DNA of 16,911 bases from PNKC01 sp038323265. GTDB lineage: Bacteria > Chloroflexota > Dehalococcoidia > Tepidiformales > Tepidiformaceae. Each line of letters starts with the position of its first letter. Positions within the stretch are counted from its first letter, which is position 1. Below the pieces are notes generated by a model. That model worked only from the letters and a program-made list of their open reading frames with translations, was not told where the DNA came from and did not search any database. Both the position numbers and the translations under genes were made by a program. Shown here piece after piece: positions 6,456 through 13,659 of this stretch. The DNA lies in assembly GCA_038323265.1 (NCBI GenBank), contig JBBQGT010000069.1, forward strand, positions 1-16,911, in the 5' to 3' direction.

Positions 6456-7184
6456 ATGCCGAACCCATTGGTCATTGGTCATGCCTGTGCCGCCGGCGAA
6501 GCGCCCGCCAACACCCTCGCCGGCGGCCGCGCCTGCCTCGACGCCGGTGCTGACGCGATGGAGATCGACGTCCAACTCTCCGCTGACGGCGTCCCAATCC
6601 TGATGCACGACGAAACTGTCGACCGCACGACGAACCTTCAGGGTCCGGTGCGCGAACTCACGCTCGCTGCGCTGCAGGCAGCTGACGCCGGAGGTGGCGA
6701 GCCCGTCCCCACGCTCGACCAGATCCTTGCCCTGGTTGCAGGGCGTCTGACCGTGATGTGCGAGCTGAAGGCTACCCCAGGCGATCCCGCGCATGATCAA
6801 CGGTGCGTCGACGCCGTCTTGGACTCGATCGAACGCGCCTCAGCCTGCACCTGGGCGGCCATCCACTCGTTCAATCCCGAGATGGTCGAGCGGGCCCGCA
6901 CTACCCAGCCGCGCGTCTCCGCCGCGATTATCAGTCCGAACGTCGCCGGCGAGCAGGTCGAGCGGCTGCTCGGGGCGCTGCTGAAACGCAACGGTCAGGC
7001 CGTTTCAGTGCAGCACAACTGTATCGACAGGACCCTGGTGATGGCGGCAAAGCGCCGCCAGGTGACCATTTGGACGTGGACACCGGACACCGAGGCAGAC
7101 TGGGCGCGCGTCACGGAGGCGGGGGTGGATGGCATCATCAGCAACTTCCCGCACAAACTGCGGGCGTGGCTGAAATCGCGCTAG
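6456..7184 (+). CDS. Glycerophosphodiester phosphodiesterase family protein with altered HRG/PENT motifs
   Basis: A 242-residue TIM-barrel phosphodiesterase of the GDPD/UgpQ type. The metal-binding 'MEIDVQL' (Glu36, Asp38), the second catalytic His51 in 'LMHDETVDRTT', and Glu103 in 'CELKA' are all present. So is the C-terminal 'VTIWTWTPDTEADWARVTEAGVDGIISNFP' type block. Known enzymes split glycerophosphodiesters into glycerol-3-phosphate and an alcohol. The N-terminal active-site motifs are unusual: the canonical His-Arg-Gly is His9-Ala10-Cys11, and the canonical Pro-Glu-Asn-Thr is Pro-Ala-Asn-Thr (17-20). The first catalytic His is therefore kept but the phosphate-binding Arg is lost, so substrate or activity may differ. 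No signal peptide, so cytoplasmic. The start is ATG 6456; upstream in-frame extension would run through the terminator. Confidence 0.88.
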   Translation: MPNPLVIGHACAAGEAPANTLAGGRACLDAGADAMEIDVQLSADGVPILMHDETVDRTTNLQGPVRELTLAALQAADAGGGEPVPTLDQILALVAGRLTVMCELKATPGDPAHDQRCVDAVLDSIERASACTWAAIHSFNPEMVERARTTQPRVSAAIISPNVAGEQVERLLGALLKRNGQAVSVQHNCIDRTLVMAAKRRQVTIWTWTPDTEADWARVTEAGVDGIISNFPHKLRAWLKSR

Positions 7185-7200
7185 GGAAGGGCTTGGCTGC

Positions 7201-9033
7201 CTACCAACTCCCGCCGCCGCCCCCGCCGCCGCCGCCGCCGCTCGAACCCCCGCTGAAGCCCGAACCGCCCCCGGATGAACTCGGGGAACTGGCGATCGTG
7301 CTGCCCACCGAAGACGAGAAGTGCTGTAATCCGCTCGCAAAGGCCGCCACCTGGAACGGCCGCGTGCCGCTGTACCAACTGCTCGTGGATTGGGCCGCCT
7401 GGTTCTCAAGCCCCTCAAACGCTTTCGCCCACTTCTCCACGCAGCCAAAGACGATGGCGAACGGCAGGTACGTAGCGAAGATGTTCTCCTGCTCGTTGAA
7501 CTCCTGGCGGCGCGTTTCGGCGGTGCTGATGTAGAGCCGGAAGCCTAGCACCCGACGCAGCGCCTCGCTCCCGGTTGCCGTCCGCCGGGCCATCGCCCGC
7601 GAAAGAAACACGAGCACTAACCCTGCGAGGATAACCGGTGTCCCAATTAACGCCCGCCCGAGGAAGTAGCCCGAAGGAAACGTCAACGCAACTCCCAGAA
7701 TGACCACGCCAACGCCGATCAGTGCCCACGCCGATCGCGAAGTCTCCGGCTTCTGGCTGAACCACTTGCGCTTCATGCCGTCGCTGTACAGCGCCTCCTT
7801 CACCTTCTGTAGCCGCTCTGCGAAGGTGTTTTTCAGGTCCGACATTTCAACGGGCGAGCCGCTCTTAAACAGCCCGTCGTACAGGCTGCGTTCGTAGTCG
7901 TTCAGGTTGTCTTGCCGCTCAACCTTCGTCAGCTCCCAATCGGTGCCGCCAAACAGCCCCTCTTTGGGGATCTCCTTGATTTTCAGGTAGCCGCGAACGG
8001 CGAGGTCGATGATCGTCGCCGTCACGTCCTTGGTGTCCGCCCGTTCATCGAGGATCAGTCCCATCTCCGCCGGCCGCAGGTCGTCGGGCGGCGTGTATTC
8101 GACCACGATGTTGTCCCGGGCGAACAGCCCCCGCGTCCCCTCCGATGGGTCGTTCGTGAGGTAGTACATGCTGCGGTAGGCGCGGTCTCGCCCATGGCTC
8201 CACCAGAGAGCGATCAGCGCCAGGATGCTGAGCAGCGCGACGCCAGCCATCCCACCAAACTCCAGCACGTCCAGTTCGAAGAAGTCGTCGATGCTCACCC
8301 GATCCACCACCACTGGCACAGGGTTCGCCACAATCCCCTTCTGCCAGCCGGCCACGATCGTCACCTGCTCGTTTGGGTTCAATGCGCGAGTCGATTCGAA
8401 GGTTGCGGTCGAGCCATTCGCGGAAGATTCGCACTTGTCCGTCGAACCGAAGCGGCCCTGGAAGCAAGTCGTAGTGATGTTCGCGCCGGGCGGAAGGTTC
8501 AGCGTCAGGCTGAAGCGGTCGATCGTCGGTTCGGACCAGCCGTCTCCCGAGGCATTCCAGTAGAGCTCATCGTGGTCGGCGTACGGGTCTAGCGCGTTCT
8601 TCAGCCGGTAGGTGATGACGTAATCCTGGCGGCCCGTGATCAGCGTATCTGCATCGCCGATCTTGATGAACTTCTTCAGGTTTTCGTCGGAGACCTCGTA
8701 CGTCAGGCCTTTGCCGCTGGCGTCGGTTACGTCCAGGATCTGGTAGTCGTACCTGCGGTCGCTGCCCAGCGGGCAGTCGTACGTCGCCTGCTGTGCGTCT
8801 GGCCGGGGTGCCACGCACTCAGATTTGAAATCCAGGTAGCGGAAGATACCGTGCTTCTGCAGCGATCCGAAATCCACGTTGATCGTCTCGGTCGCATCGA
8901 TCGTGCCCAGCGCATCGACGTTGTAGACCACGCTGAAGTTGGTTATTCGCCAGTTCGCGGTCGCCCTGGCGTTCGGCGCAGCGAACCCGCCAAGCACCAC
9001 CAACAAGGCAACCAGAACCAGGAGTCGCTTCAC
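7201..9033 (-). CDS. DUF2207 family membrane protein
   Basis: A 610-residue membrane protein. It begins with a signal peptide (about 1-24, 'LLVLVALLVVLGG' then Ala-rich cleavage region). The large extracytoplasmic DUF2207 domain follows (about 27-255), with the family-typical 'ELYWNASGDGW'. There is a transmembrane segment at about 260-279, a cytoplasmic middle region, and a pair of transmembrane helices at about 434-452 and 456-480. 'TYLPFAIVFGCVEKWAKAFE' (521-540) is the typical DUF2207 C-terminal block. The tail (587-610) is almost pure Gly and Ser, ending in Ser-Trp, as in many members of this family. The function is unknown; in other genomes DUF2207 proteins often sit near lemA, which is absent here. 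The start is GTG 9033, with no Shine-Dalgarno but TATACT six bases upstream. Confidence 0.9.
   Translation of the reverse strand: MKRLLVLVALLVVLGGFAAPNARATANWRITNFSVVYNVDALGTIDATETINVDFGSLQKHGIFRYLDFKSECVAPRPDAQQATYDCPLGSDRRYDYQILDVTDASGKGLTYEVSDENLKKFIKIGDADTLITGRQDYVITYRLKNALDPYADHDELYWNASGDGWSEPTIDRFSLTLNLPPGANITTTCFQGRFGSTDKCESSANGSTATFESTRALNPNEQVTIVAGWQKGIVANPVPVVVDRVSIDDFFELDVLEFGGMAGVALLSILALIALWWSHGRDRAYRSMYYLTNDPSEGTRGLFARDNIVVEYTPPDDLRPAEMGLILDERADTKDVTATIIDLAVRGYLKIKEIPKEGLFGGTDWELTKVERQDNLNDYERSLYDGLFKSGSPVEMSDLKNTFAERLQKVKEALYSDGMKRKWFSQKPETSRSAWALIGVGVVILGVALTFPSGYFLGRALIGTPVILAGLVLVFLSRAMARRTATGSEALRRVLGFRLYISTAETRRQEFNEQENIFATYLPFAIVFGCVEKWAKAFEGLENQAAQSTSSWYSGTRPFQVAAFASGLQHFSSSVGSTIASSPSSSGGGSGFSGGSSGGGGGGGGGGSW
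7211..7240 (-). repeat. GCC/GGC triplet repeat encoding a poly-Gly tail
   Basis: Thirty bases made almost entirely of CCG/GCC triplets lie inside the last codons of the DUF2207 gene and encode its Gly run. Such a tract is prone to slippage, in vivo or during sequencing and assembly, but it lies at the very C-terminus. A length change of three would only alter the number of Gly residues. Confidence 0.85.
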
Positions 9034-9039
9034 GCTCGC

Positions 9040-9045
9040 AGTATA
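9040..9045 (-). promoter_or_regulatory. Candidate -10 element for a leaderless DUF2207 mRNA
   Basis: The minus-strand hexamer TATACT (five of six matches to TATAAT) is followed by six bases and then the GTG start at 9033. No ribosome-binding sequence is present. This is the strongest example of the leaderless pattern in the window. A -35 element is not evident. Confidence 0.5.
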
Positions 9046-9082
9046 GTTGCGCCGGTGGTTAGAACCGCGAAACCTTCCCCGC

Positions 9083-9113
9083 TTGCGTTAAAGCGCGCTC
9101 TAACCCGTACCAT
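9083..9113 (+). promoter_or_regulatory. Candidate promoter/operator with 18-base palindrome upstream of the Mo-hydroxylase operon
   Basis: GTTAAAGCGCGCTCTAAC (9087-9104) is an inverted repeat in which eight of nine base pairs match. It can be read as lying between a weak -35-like TTGCGT (9083-9088) and a -10-like TACCAT (9108-9113) separated by 19 bases. This long-spacer, palindrome-in-spacer layout is known from MerR-family promoters, but the hexamers are poor and no regulator gene is present. It lies 135 bases before the FAD-subunit start. The leader 9114-9238 contains a short CCCACC/GGGTGG hairpin but no recognised riboswitch. Confidence 0.35.
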
Positions 9114-9238
9114 GTGCCCACCAGTCTTTGCCGCTGCGGGTGGACGTTCGCGACAACCATCGCGCAGCCACTTAAGATTCGTCCTAACACTCCCGGCAAT
9201 GGCAAACCCCCACTTCAGCTAATCCCGAAGGATGGTGC

Positions 9239-10111
9239 ATGGAAGCATTCGATTACGTAGCGCCGCGTTCCCTTGCGGACGCGTTTGCGCATCTCACCAA
9301 CGGCCGCAGCAGCCTCATGCTCGCTGGCGGCACCGATGTCATCGTCCAACTGCGCGAAGGCCGGCGGCACTGTGACCAGCTCATCGATCTCAAGCACATC
9401 CCCGAGTTGACCGCGCTCCATTTCGCCGGCGATGGCACGCTTGAGATCGGCGCAGCCAAGCCCCTCGCCGAAATCTACGAGGACCCGGAAGTCGCTCGCC
9501 GCCTGCCGGGCCTCGTCGACGCTGCGGCACTGATCGGCGGCATCCAGGTGCAGTCCCGCGCCAGCCTCGGCGGCAACCTCTGCAACGCCAGCCCGGCTGC
9601 CGATGCCTCGCCCGCCCTGATGGCCCTCAGCGCCCGCCTCGTCATCGGCTCCGCCAGCGCCACCCGCGAAATCCCGGTGGAGGAGTTCTTCCTCGGGCCT
9701 GGCCGCAACGCCCTCCAGCCCGGTGAGTTGCTCCTGCAGGTGAAGATCCCCGCTCAACCGGCGAACTCCAACGCCCACTACCTGCGCTTCATTCCGCGCA
9801 ACGAGATGGATATCGCCGTGGCCAGTTCCGGCGCGCGCTTCGCCCTCAATGCGGACGGGCGAATCGAATCCGCCCGCGTGGCCATAGGCGCAGTCGCGGC
9901 CACGCCCCTGATGGTTCCCGCAGCCGCCGAAGTCCTGAACGGCAAGCTGCCGACTGAAGAAACTTTCGGCGCCGCCGGAGACGCGGCCGCCGCCCTCGCC
10001 ACCCCAATCAACGACATGCGCGGGAGCATTGCCCAGCGCAAACAGCTCGTCCGCGTCCTCACAGTCCGCGCCCTTCGCGGCGCCCTTGCCCGCATCCAGG
10101 AGGCCCGCTAG
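9239..10111 (+). CDS. Molybdenum hydroxylase FAD-binding (medium) subunit, CoxM/CutM type
   Basis: A 290-residue FAD-binding subunit of the xanthine dehydrogenase/CO dehydrogenase family. The two flavin-binding motifs are visible: AGGTD (29-33), and Gly-Gly-Asn within 'ASLGGNLCNASPAADASPAL' (108-127). The C-terminal CO_deh_flav_C domain covers about 175-285. It passes electrons from the [2Fe-2S] subunit to an acceptor. It lacks the Cys-rich insert that 4-hydroxybenzoyl-CoA reductase uses for a [4Fe-4S] cluster, so an oxidative hydroxylase is more likely. AAGGA (9228-9232) with a 6-base spacer supports ATG 9239. It is the first gene of an operon, with only four bases between its stop and the next start. 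Confidence 0.95.
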   Translation: MEAFDYVAPRSLADAFAHLTNGRSSLMLAGGTDVIVQLREGRRHCDQLIDLKHIPELTALHFAGDGTLEIGAAKPLAEIYEDPEVARRLPGLVDAAALIGGIQVQSRASLGGNLCNASPAADASPALMALSARLVIGSASATREIPVEEFFLGPGRNALQPGELLLQVKIPAQPANSNAHYLRFIPRNEMDIAVASSGARFALNADGRIESARVAIGAVAATPLMVPAAAEVLNGKLPTEETFGAAGDAAAALATPINDMRGSIAQRKQLVRVLTVRALRGALARIQEAR

Positions 10112-10115
10112 CCCT

Positions 10116-10592
10116 ATGGCACGTTCCTATGTATCGACCAATCTGAATGGGACTGAGACCGACTTCCTCTGCGAACCACGCCAGAGCCTGCTCGAGGTCC
10201 TCCGCGATGAACTCGGTCTGACCGGCACCAAGGAAGGCTGCAACAACGGCAACTGCGGAGCGTGTAGCGTCATGCTCAACGGCCGCATCGTGAACTCCTG
10301 CTGCGTCCTGGCCGTCGAAACGCAGGATGCAACGGTCACCACGATCGAGGGCGTTGCCCAGGGCGACCAACTGCACCCGCTCCAGCAGGCGTTCCTCAAC
10401 GAAGCGGCATTACAGTGCGGCATCTGTACGCCGGGCTTCATCATGGCCTCCAAGGCCCTCCTCGAACGCGAACCCAACGCCGACGAGCACCGCATCCGCC
10501 ACTGGCTTGCGGGCAACCTCTGCCGGTGTACCGGCTACGATAAGATCGTCAAAGCGGTCCTGAGCGCAGAGCAGATGCAAGGGGTGAAGTGA
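10116..10592 (+). CDS. Molybdenum hydroxylase [2Fe-2S] (small) subunit, CoxS/CutS type
   Basis: A 158-residue iron-sulfur subunit with two cluster sites. The N-terminal plant-ferredoxin-like domain has Cys42, Cys47, Cys50 and Cys62. The C-terminal four-helix domain has Cys101 and Cys104 (CGICTPG) and Cys136 and Cys138 (CRCTGY). Both [2Fe-2S] clusters carry electrons from the Mo cofactor to FAD. An extra Cys63 next to Cys62 is present. The start is ATG 10116, after AGGAGG (10098-10103) that lies inside the end of the FAD subunit gene, giving translational coupling. The upstream in-frame extension (to 10029) is Ser/Pro/Ala-rich and unlike the family, so it is rejected. It is followed one base later by the large-subunit gene. 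Confidence 0.96.
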   Translation: MARSYVSTNLNGTETDFLCEPRQSLLEVLRDELGLTGTKEGCNNGNCGACSVMLNGRIVNSCCVLAVETQDATVTTIEGVAQGDQLHPLQQAFLNEAALQCGICTPGFIMASKALLEREPNADEHRIRHWLAGNLCRCTGYDKIVKAVLSAEQMQGVK

Positions 10593-10593
10593 T

Positions 10594-12858
10594 ATGACCA
10601 CCGAAGAGAAGATCGAATACAAAGTCATCGGTACCCGTCCGATCCGCCCGGATGGCGTTGAGAAGGTGACCGGCAAGGCGCAGTACGGCGCCGATATCCG
10701 GCTGCCGGGCATGATTTACGGGCGCGTACTGCGCAGCCCGCACGCCCACGCCCGCATTCTCTCGATCGATACCAGCGCCGCCGAAGCACATCCCGGCGTC
10801 CTCGCTGTCCTCACGGCCAAAGACCTGCCAGCCGCTGAAGACAAGATGGAAGAGCTTGGCGAGAGCGCCATCAACGTCAAAGAAGTGAGCGACAACATTC
10901 TCGCGTCAACCAAGGCGCTCTACCGCGGCCACGCCGTCGCTGCCGTCGCCGCCGCCAACGCCCACGTCGCCGAAGAGGCGCTCGCCTTGATCAAAGTCGA
11001 ATACGAAGTGCTCCCGCCGGTGCTCGATGTGCGCGACGCCATGCGCGAAGATGCGCCGCTGCTCAACGAAGAGCGCCACACCAAGTCGATGGGCGGCAAG
11101 CTCAGCGAAAAGCCAAGCAACATTGCCCAGTTCACACAGTTCAGCGGCGGCGATATCGAAGCCGCATTCGCTGAAGCCGACGTAGTCGTCGAGCACGAGT
11201 TCAACACGTCGATGGTTCACCAGGGCTACATCGAGCCGCAGGTTTCCACCTCCAGCTGGAACGCCGATGGTACGATCACAATCTGGACGAGCACACAGGG
11301 CGCCTTCGCGGTCCGCTCGCTCGTCGCCGAAGTCCTGCGCCAGCCGATTTCGAACATCCGCGTCGTCCCGATGGAGATCGGCGGCGGCTTCGGCGGGAAA
11401 TTGCCCATCTACCTCGATCCTGTTGCTGCACTTCTCTCCAAGAAGTCCGGCAAGCCGGTCAAGATTGCTATGAGTCGCACCGACGTCTTCGAAGGCACCG
11501 GGCCTACCAGTGGCACCAGCATCCGCGTCAAAATGGCCGCCAAAGGCGACAAAATCACCGCCGTCCAGGCCAACCTTGCCTACGAAGCGGGCGCATACCC
11601 CGGCTCTTCGGTCGGCGCGGGCGCGATGTGCATGCTTTCCCCATACAGCGTGGAAAACTTCCAGATCGACGCCTACGACGTGGTCGTAAATAAGCCGAAG
11701 ACCGCCGCTTACCGTGCACCGGGCGCCCCCGCCGCTGCCTTCGCCTCCGAAAGCATGATCGACGAATTGGCCAAGAAGCAGGGCATCGACCCGCTCGCCT
11801 TCCGCCGCGCAAACTCCTCGGAAGCGGGCACCCGCATGGTTACGGGCGTGCCGTTCCCGCGCATCGGCGCTGTGGAGACCACCGAAGCGGCGATCAACTC
11901 CGCTCACTACAAGTCGCCGATCGAAGGCCCGAACCGCGGACGCGGCGTGGCCTCCGGCTTCTGGTTCAACGCCGGCATGCAATCCAGCGTTGTCGCCGCC
12001 GTCAACTCGGACGGCACGATCAACCTGATCGAAGGCAGCACGGACATCGGCGGCACTCGCGCCTCGCTCGCGATGCAACTGGCCGAAACGCTCGGCGTGA
12101 AGTACGAGTCCATCCGCCCTTCCGTCGTGGACACGGACTCAATCGGACATAACGACGTGACCGGCGGCAGCCGCACCACCTTTGCGAGCGGCATGGCCGT
12201 TTTCGAAGCCGGTATGGATATTCGCCGCCAGATGATCACCCGTGCCGCGAAGCTCTGGAGCTGCTCCGAAGACGATGTGGTCTACGAAGACGGCGGCCTG
12301 CGCTGCAAGGTCGATTCGACCAAGGAGCTGACTTTTAAGGAAATGGCGGCTCAGCAGCCTCGCACCGGTGGGCCAATCGTCGGCAAGGGCTCGCTCGTCG
12401 CTCGTGGCGCAGGCTCAGCCTTCGCCACCCACATCGTGGATGTGGAAGTGGACCCCGAGACCGGTAAGGTCGAGATCCTGCGCTATACGGCCGTCCAGGA
12501 CGTCGGTACAGCCATTCACCCCGCGTACGTCGAGGGCCAGATCCAGGGCGGTGTGGTCCAGGGAATCGGCTGGGCGTTGAACGAGGAGTACTTCTACAAC
12601 GACGAAGGGACGATGGTGAACTCCAGCTTCCTGGATTACCGCATGCCCACAGCGCTGGATGTGCCGATGATCGACACCATCCTCGTTGAGGTGCCGAACC
12701 CCGGCCACCCCTATGGAGTGCGCGGCGTGGGCGAGGTGCCGATCGTGCCCCCGCTGGCGGCCATCGCGAACGCCATCGCCGATGCAACGGGGCACCGCTT
12801 CACCACCCTGCCCATGTCGCCCAGGCGCGTGGTCGAGGAGTTGAACGGGCTGTCGTAG
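10594..12858 (+). CDS. Molybdenum hydroxylase large (Mo-binding) subunit, xanthine dehydrogenase family
   Basis: A 754-residue molybdopterin-binding subunit. An N-terminal aldehyde oxidase a/b-hammerhead domain (about 20-135) is followed by the Mo-binding domains. Gly-Gly-Gly-Phe-Gly-Gly-Lys at 263-269 contacts the cofactor. AYRAPG is at 372-377. The catalytic Glu714 lies in 'RGVGE' near the C-terminus. The AYxCSFR motif of form I CO dehydrogenase is absent, so this is not a CoxL of that class; a hydroxylase for an aldehyde, purine, N-heterocycle or aromatic acid is more likely. The substrate is unknown. AAGGGG (10579-10584) and the one-base gap after the small-subunit stop support ATG 10594. 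The enzyme needs Mo-cofactor insertion, but no XdhC/CoxF maturation gene is in the window; a MoaD-like gene is three genes downstream. Confidence 0.96.
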   Translation: MTTEEKIEYKVIGTRPIRPDGVEKVTGKAQYGADIRLPGMIYGRVLRSPHAHARILSIDTSAAEAHPGVLAVLTAKDLPAAEDKMEELGESAINVKEVSDNILASTKALYRGHAVAAVAAANAHVAEEALALIKVEYEVLPPVLDVRDAMREDAPLLNEERHTKSMGGKLSEKPSNIAQFTQFSGGDIEAAFAEADVVVEHEFNTSMVHQGYIEPQVSTSSWNADGTITIWTSTQGAFAVRSLVAEVLRQPISNIRVVPMEIGGGFGGKLPIYLDPVAALLSKKSGKPVKIAMSRTDVFEGTGPTSGTSIRVKMAAKGDKITAVQANLAYEAGAYPGSSVGAGAMCMLSPYSVENFQIDAYDVVVNKPKTAAYRAPGAPAAAFASESMIDELAKKQGIDPLAFRRANSSEAGTRMVTGVPFPRIGAVETTEAAINSAHYKSPIEGPNRGRGVASGFWFNAGMQSSVVAAVNSDGTINLIEGSTDIGGTRASLAMQLAETLGVKYESIRPSVVDTDSIGHNDVTGGSRTTFASGMAVFEAGMDIRRQMITRAAKLWSCSEDDVVYEDGGLRCKVDSTKELTFKEMAAQQPRTGGPIVGKGSLVARGAGSAFATHIVDVEVDPETGKVEILRYTAVQDVGTAIHPAYVEGQIQGGVVQGIGWALNEEYFYNDEGTMVNSSFLDYRMPTALDVPMIDTILVEVPNPGHPYGVRGVGEVPIVPPLAAIANAIADATGHRFTTLPMSPRRVVEELNGLS

Positions 12859-12889
12859 CCCCCCAGGGATGGACGAGAAAGCGGAGAAC

Positions 12890-13243
12890 ATGGGCACAAC
12901 GTACGTTCAGGCGACGCTTCGCGGTCAATCAGGCCGCGAAGCAACTGCGAAATTCCTTGTCGACAGCGGAGCCGCTTATTCGCTCGTCCCTTTCGATATC
13001 TGGAATGAACTGGGCCTGGTCGCTTCACGCTCGGTCACGACGGTCCTGGCTGATGGCACGACGATCGATCGCGATGTATCAGAATGTGAATTCATCACGG
13101 AGCACGGGCGGGGCCACTCACCGGTCTTCCTTGGTGAACCAAGTGACCAAGCCCTGTTTGGCGTGGTCACCCTCGAAGTTCTCGGACTCGTCCTCAACCC
13201 CTACACCCGCACGCTCCATCCGATGCGAATGCTGCTCGCTTAA
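12890..13243 (+). CDS. Retropepsin-like aspartic protease family protein, copy 1
   Basis: A 117-residue single-domain protein with the clan AA aspartyl protease motif: Asp25-Ser-Gly in 'FLVDSGAAYSLVP', and the later beta-hairpin block 'ADGTTIDRDVSECEF'. Near the end, 'LFGVVTLEVLGLVLNP' carries the hydrophobic-Gly pair typical of the fold. A single domain would have to dimerise to form an active site. The role is unknown. The start is set at ATG 12890 rather than 12869, because this gives exactly the length and N-terminus (MGTTYV) of the neighbouring paralogue (MGITYI). The earlier ATG has its AGGG directly adjacent, with no spacer. It lies 31 bases after the Mo-hydroxylase large subunit, so it is probably co-transcribed with it. 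Confidence 0.8.
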   Translation: MGTTYVQATLRGQSGREATAKFLVDSGAAYSLVPFDIWNELGLVASRSVTTVLADGTTIDRDVSECEFITEHGRGHSPVFLGEPSDQALFGVVTLEVLGLVLNPYTRTLHPMRMLLA

Positions 13244-13291
13244 GCGACATTTCCGAGCATTAGCCCACGCCCTTCCTATCTGGTTGGGAGG

Positions 13292-13297
13292 TAAAAT
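13292..13297 (+). promoter_or_regulatory. Candidate internal -10 element before retropepsin-like copy 2
   Basis: TAAAAT (five of six matches to TATAAT) is followed by six bases and then ATG 13304. This is the same spacing as the other leaderless candidates. A GGGAGG (13286-13291) also occurs 12 bases before the ATG and could be a distant ribosome site, so the element may not be a promoter. No -35 is seen. Confidence 0.3.
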
Positions 13298-13303
13298 AGC
13301 TCC

Positions 13304-13657
13304 ATGGGCATCACGTACATCGCTGGAACTGTAGTCGGGCCTTCCGCGGAGGCAGGCCTCGACTTCCTCGTGGACAGCGGTTCTCAGTACACGCTCCTCC
13401 CAGAGGCCGTCTGGCGAAAGATCGGCCTTAGCGCGACGCGTCGCCAGCGTTTCCGACTTGCGGATGGCACCTTGATGGAGCGGGATATCGCGAACTGCGT
13501 CATCCGGCTGGCCGAACTGGGTGAAACGCCCACGCCAGTAGTCCTCGGCCAGGCGGGCGATGTTGCGCTCCTCGGCGCGGTTACGCTTGAGGAGCTTGGG
13601 CTGGTGCTCAATCCGTTCTCTCGTACGCTGCATCCGGCCGCGCTGTTGATGGTTTAG
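13304..13657 (+). CDS. Retropepsin-like aspartic protease family protein, copy 2
   Basis: A 117-residue paralogue of the preceding gene, with Asp24-Ser-Gly in 'FLVDSGSQYTLLP', a 'LADGTLMERDIANCVI' block, and 'LLGAVTLEELGLVLNPFSRTLHP' near the end. The two copies align along their whole length without large gaps and share the VDSG, LADGT, and GLVLNP..RTLHP blocks, so they arose by tandem duplication and then diverged. A heterodimer of copies 1 and 2 is possible, but no evidence beyond adjacency supports it. The gap to copy 1 is 60 bases. The stop is followed two bases later by the MoaD-like gene, so those two are tightly coupled. The target protein is unknown. Confidence 0.82.
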   Translation: MGITYIAGTVVGPSAEAGLDFLVDSGSQYTLLPEAVWRKIGLSATRRQRFRLADGTLMERDIANCVIRLAELGETPTPVVLGQAGDVALLGAVTLEELGLVLNPFSRTLHPAALLMV

Positions 13658-13659
13658 CG

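Noticed and set aside
5387..6475. A 362-codon open frame on the minus strand opposite the MFE-2-like SDR.
   Set aside because: It runs through the intrinsic terminator and lies antisense to an SDR with complete motifs; composition is that of a GC shadow.
9114..9238. A molybdenum-cofactor or other riboswitch in the leader of the Mo-hydroxylase operon.
   Set aside because: Only one short CCCACC/GGGTGG hairpin is seen; there is no multi-helix structure or recognised conserved core.
10029..10115. N-terminal extension of the [2Fe-2S] subunit, resembling a Ser/Pro/Ala leader.
   Set aside because: It overlaps the FAD-subunit gene in another frame and the normal family start is at ATG 10116.
10906..12078. 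A 390-codon open frame on the minus strand opposite the Mo-hydroxylase large subunit.
   Set aside because: It is antisense to a protein with clear catalytic motifs; the translation is His/Asp/Gly/Arg-rich with no recognisable domain, as expected from high third-position GC on the coding strand.
10594..12858. Form I CO dehydrogenase large subunit (CoxL).
   Set aside because: The AYxCSFR active-site loop is absent; the corresponding region reads AYRAPG, so CO oxidation of the form I type is not supported.
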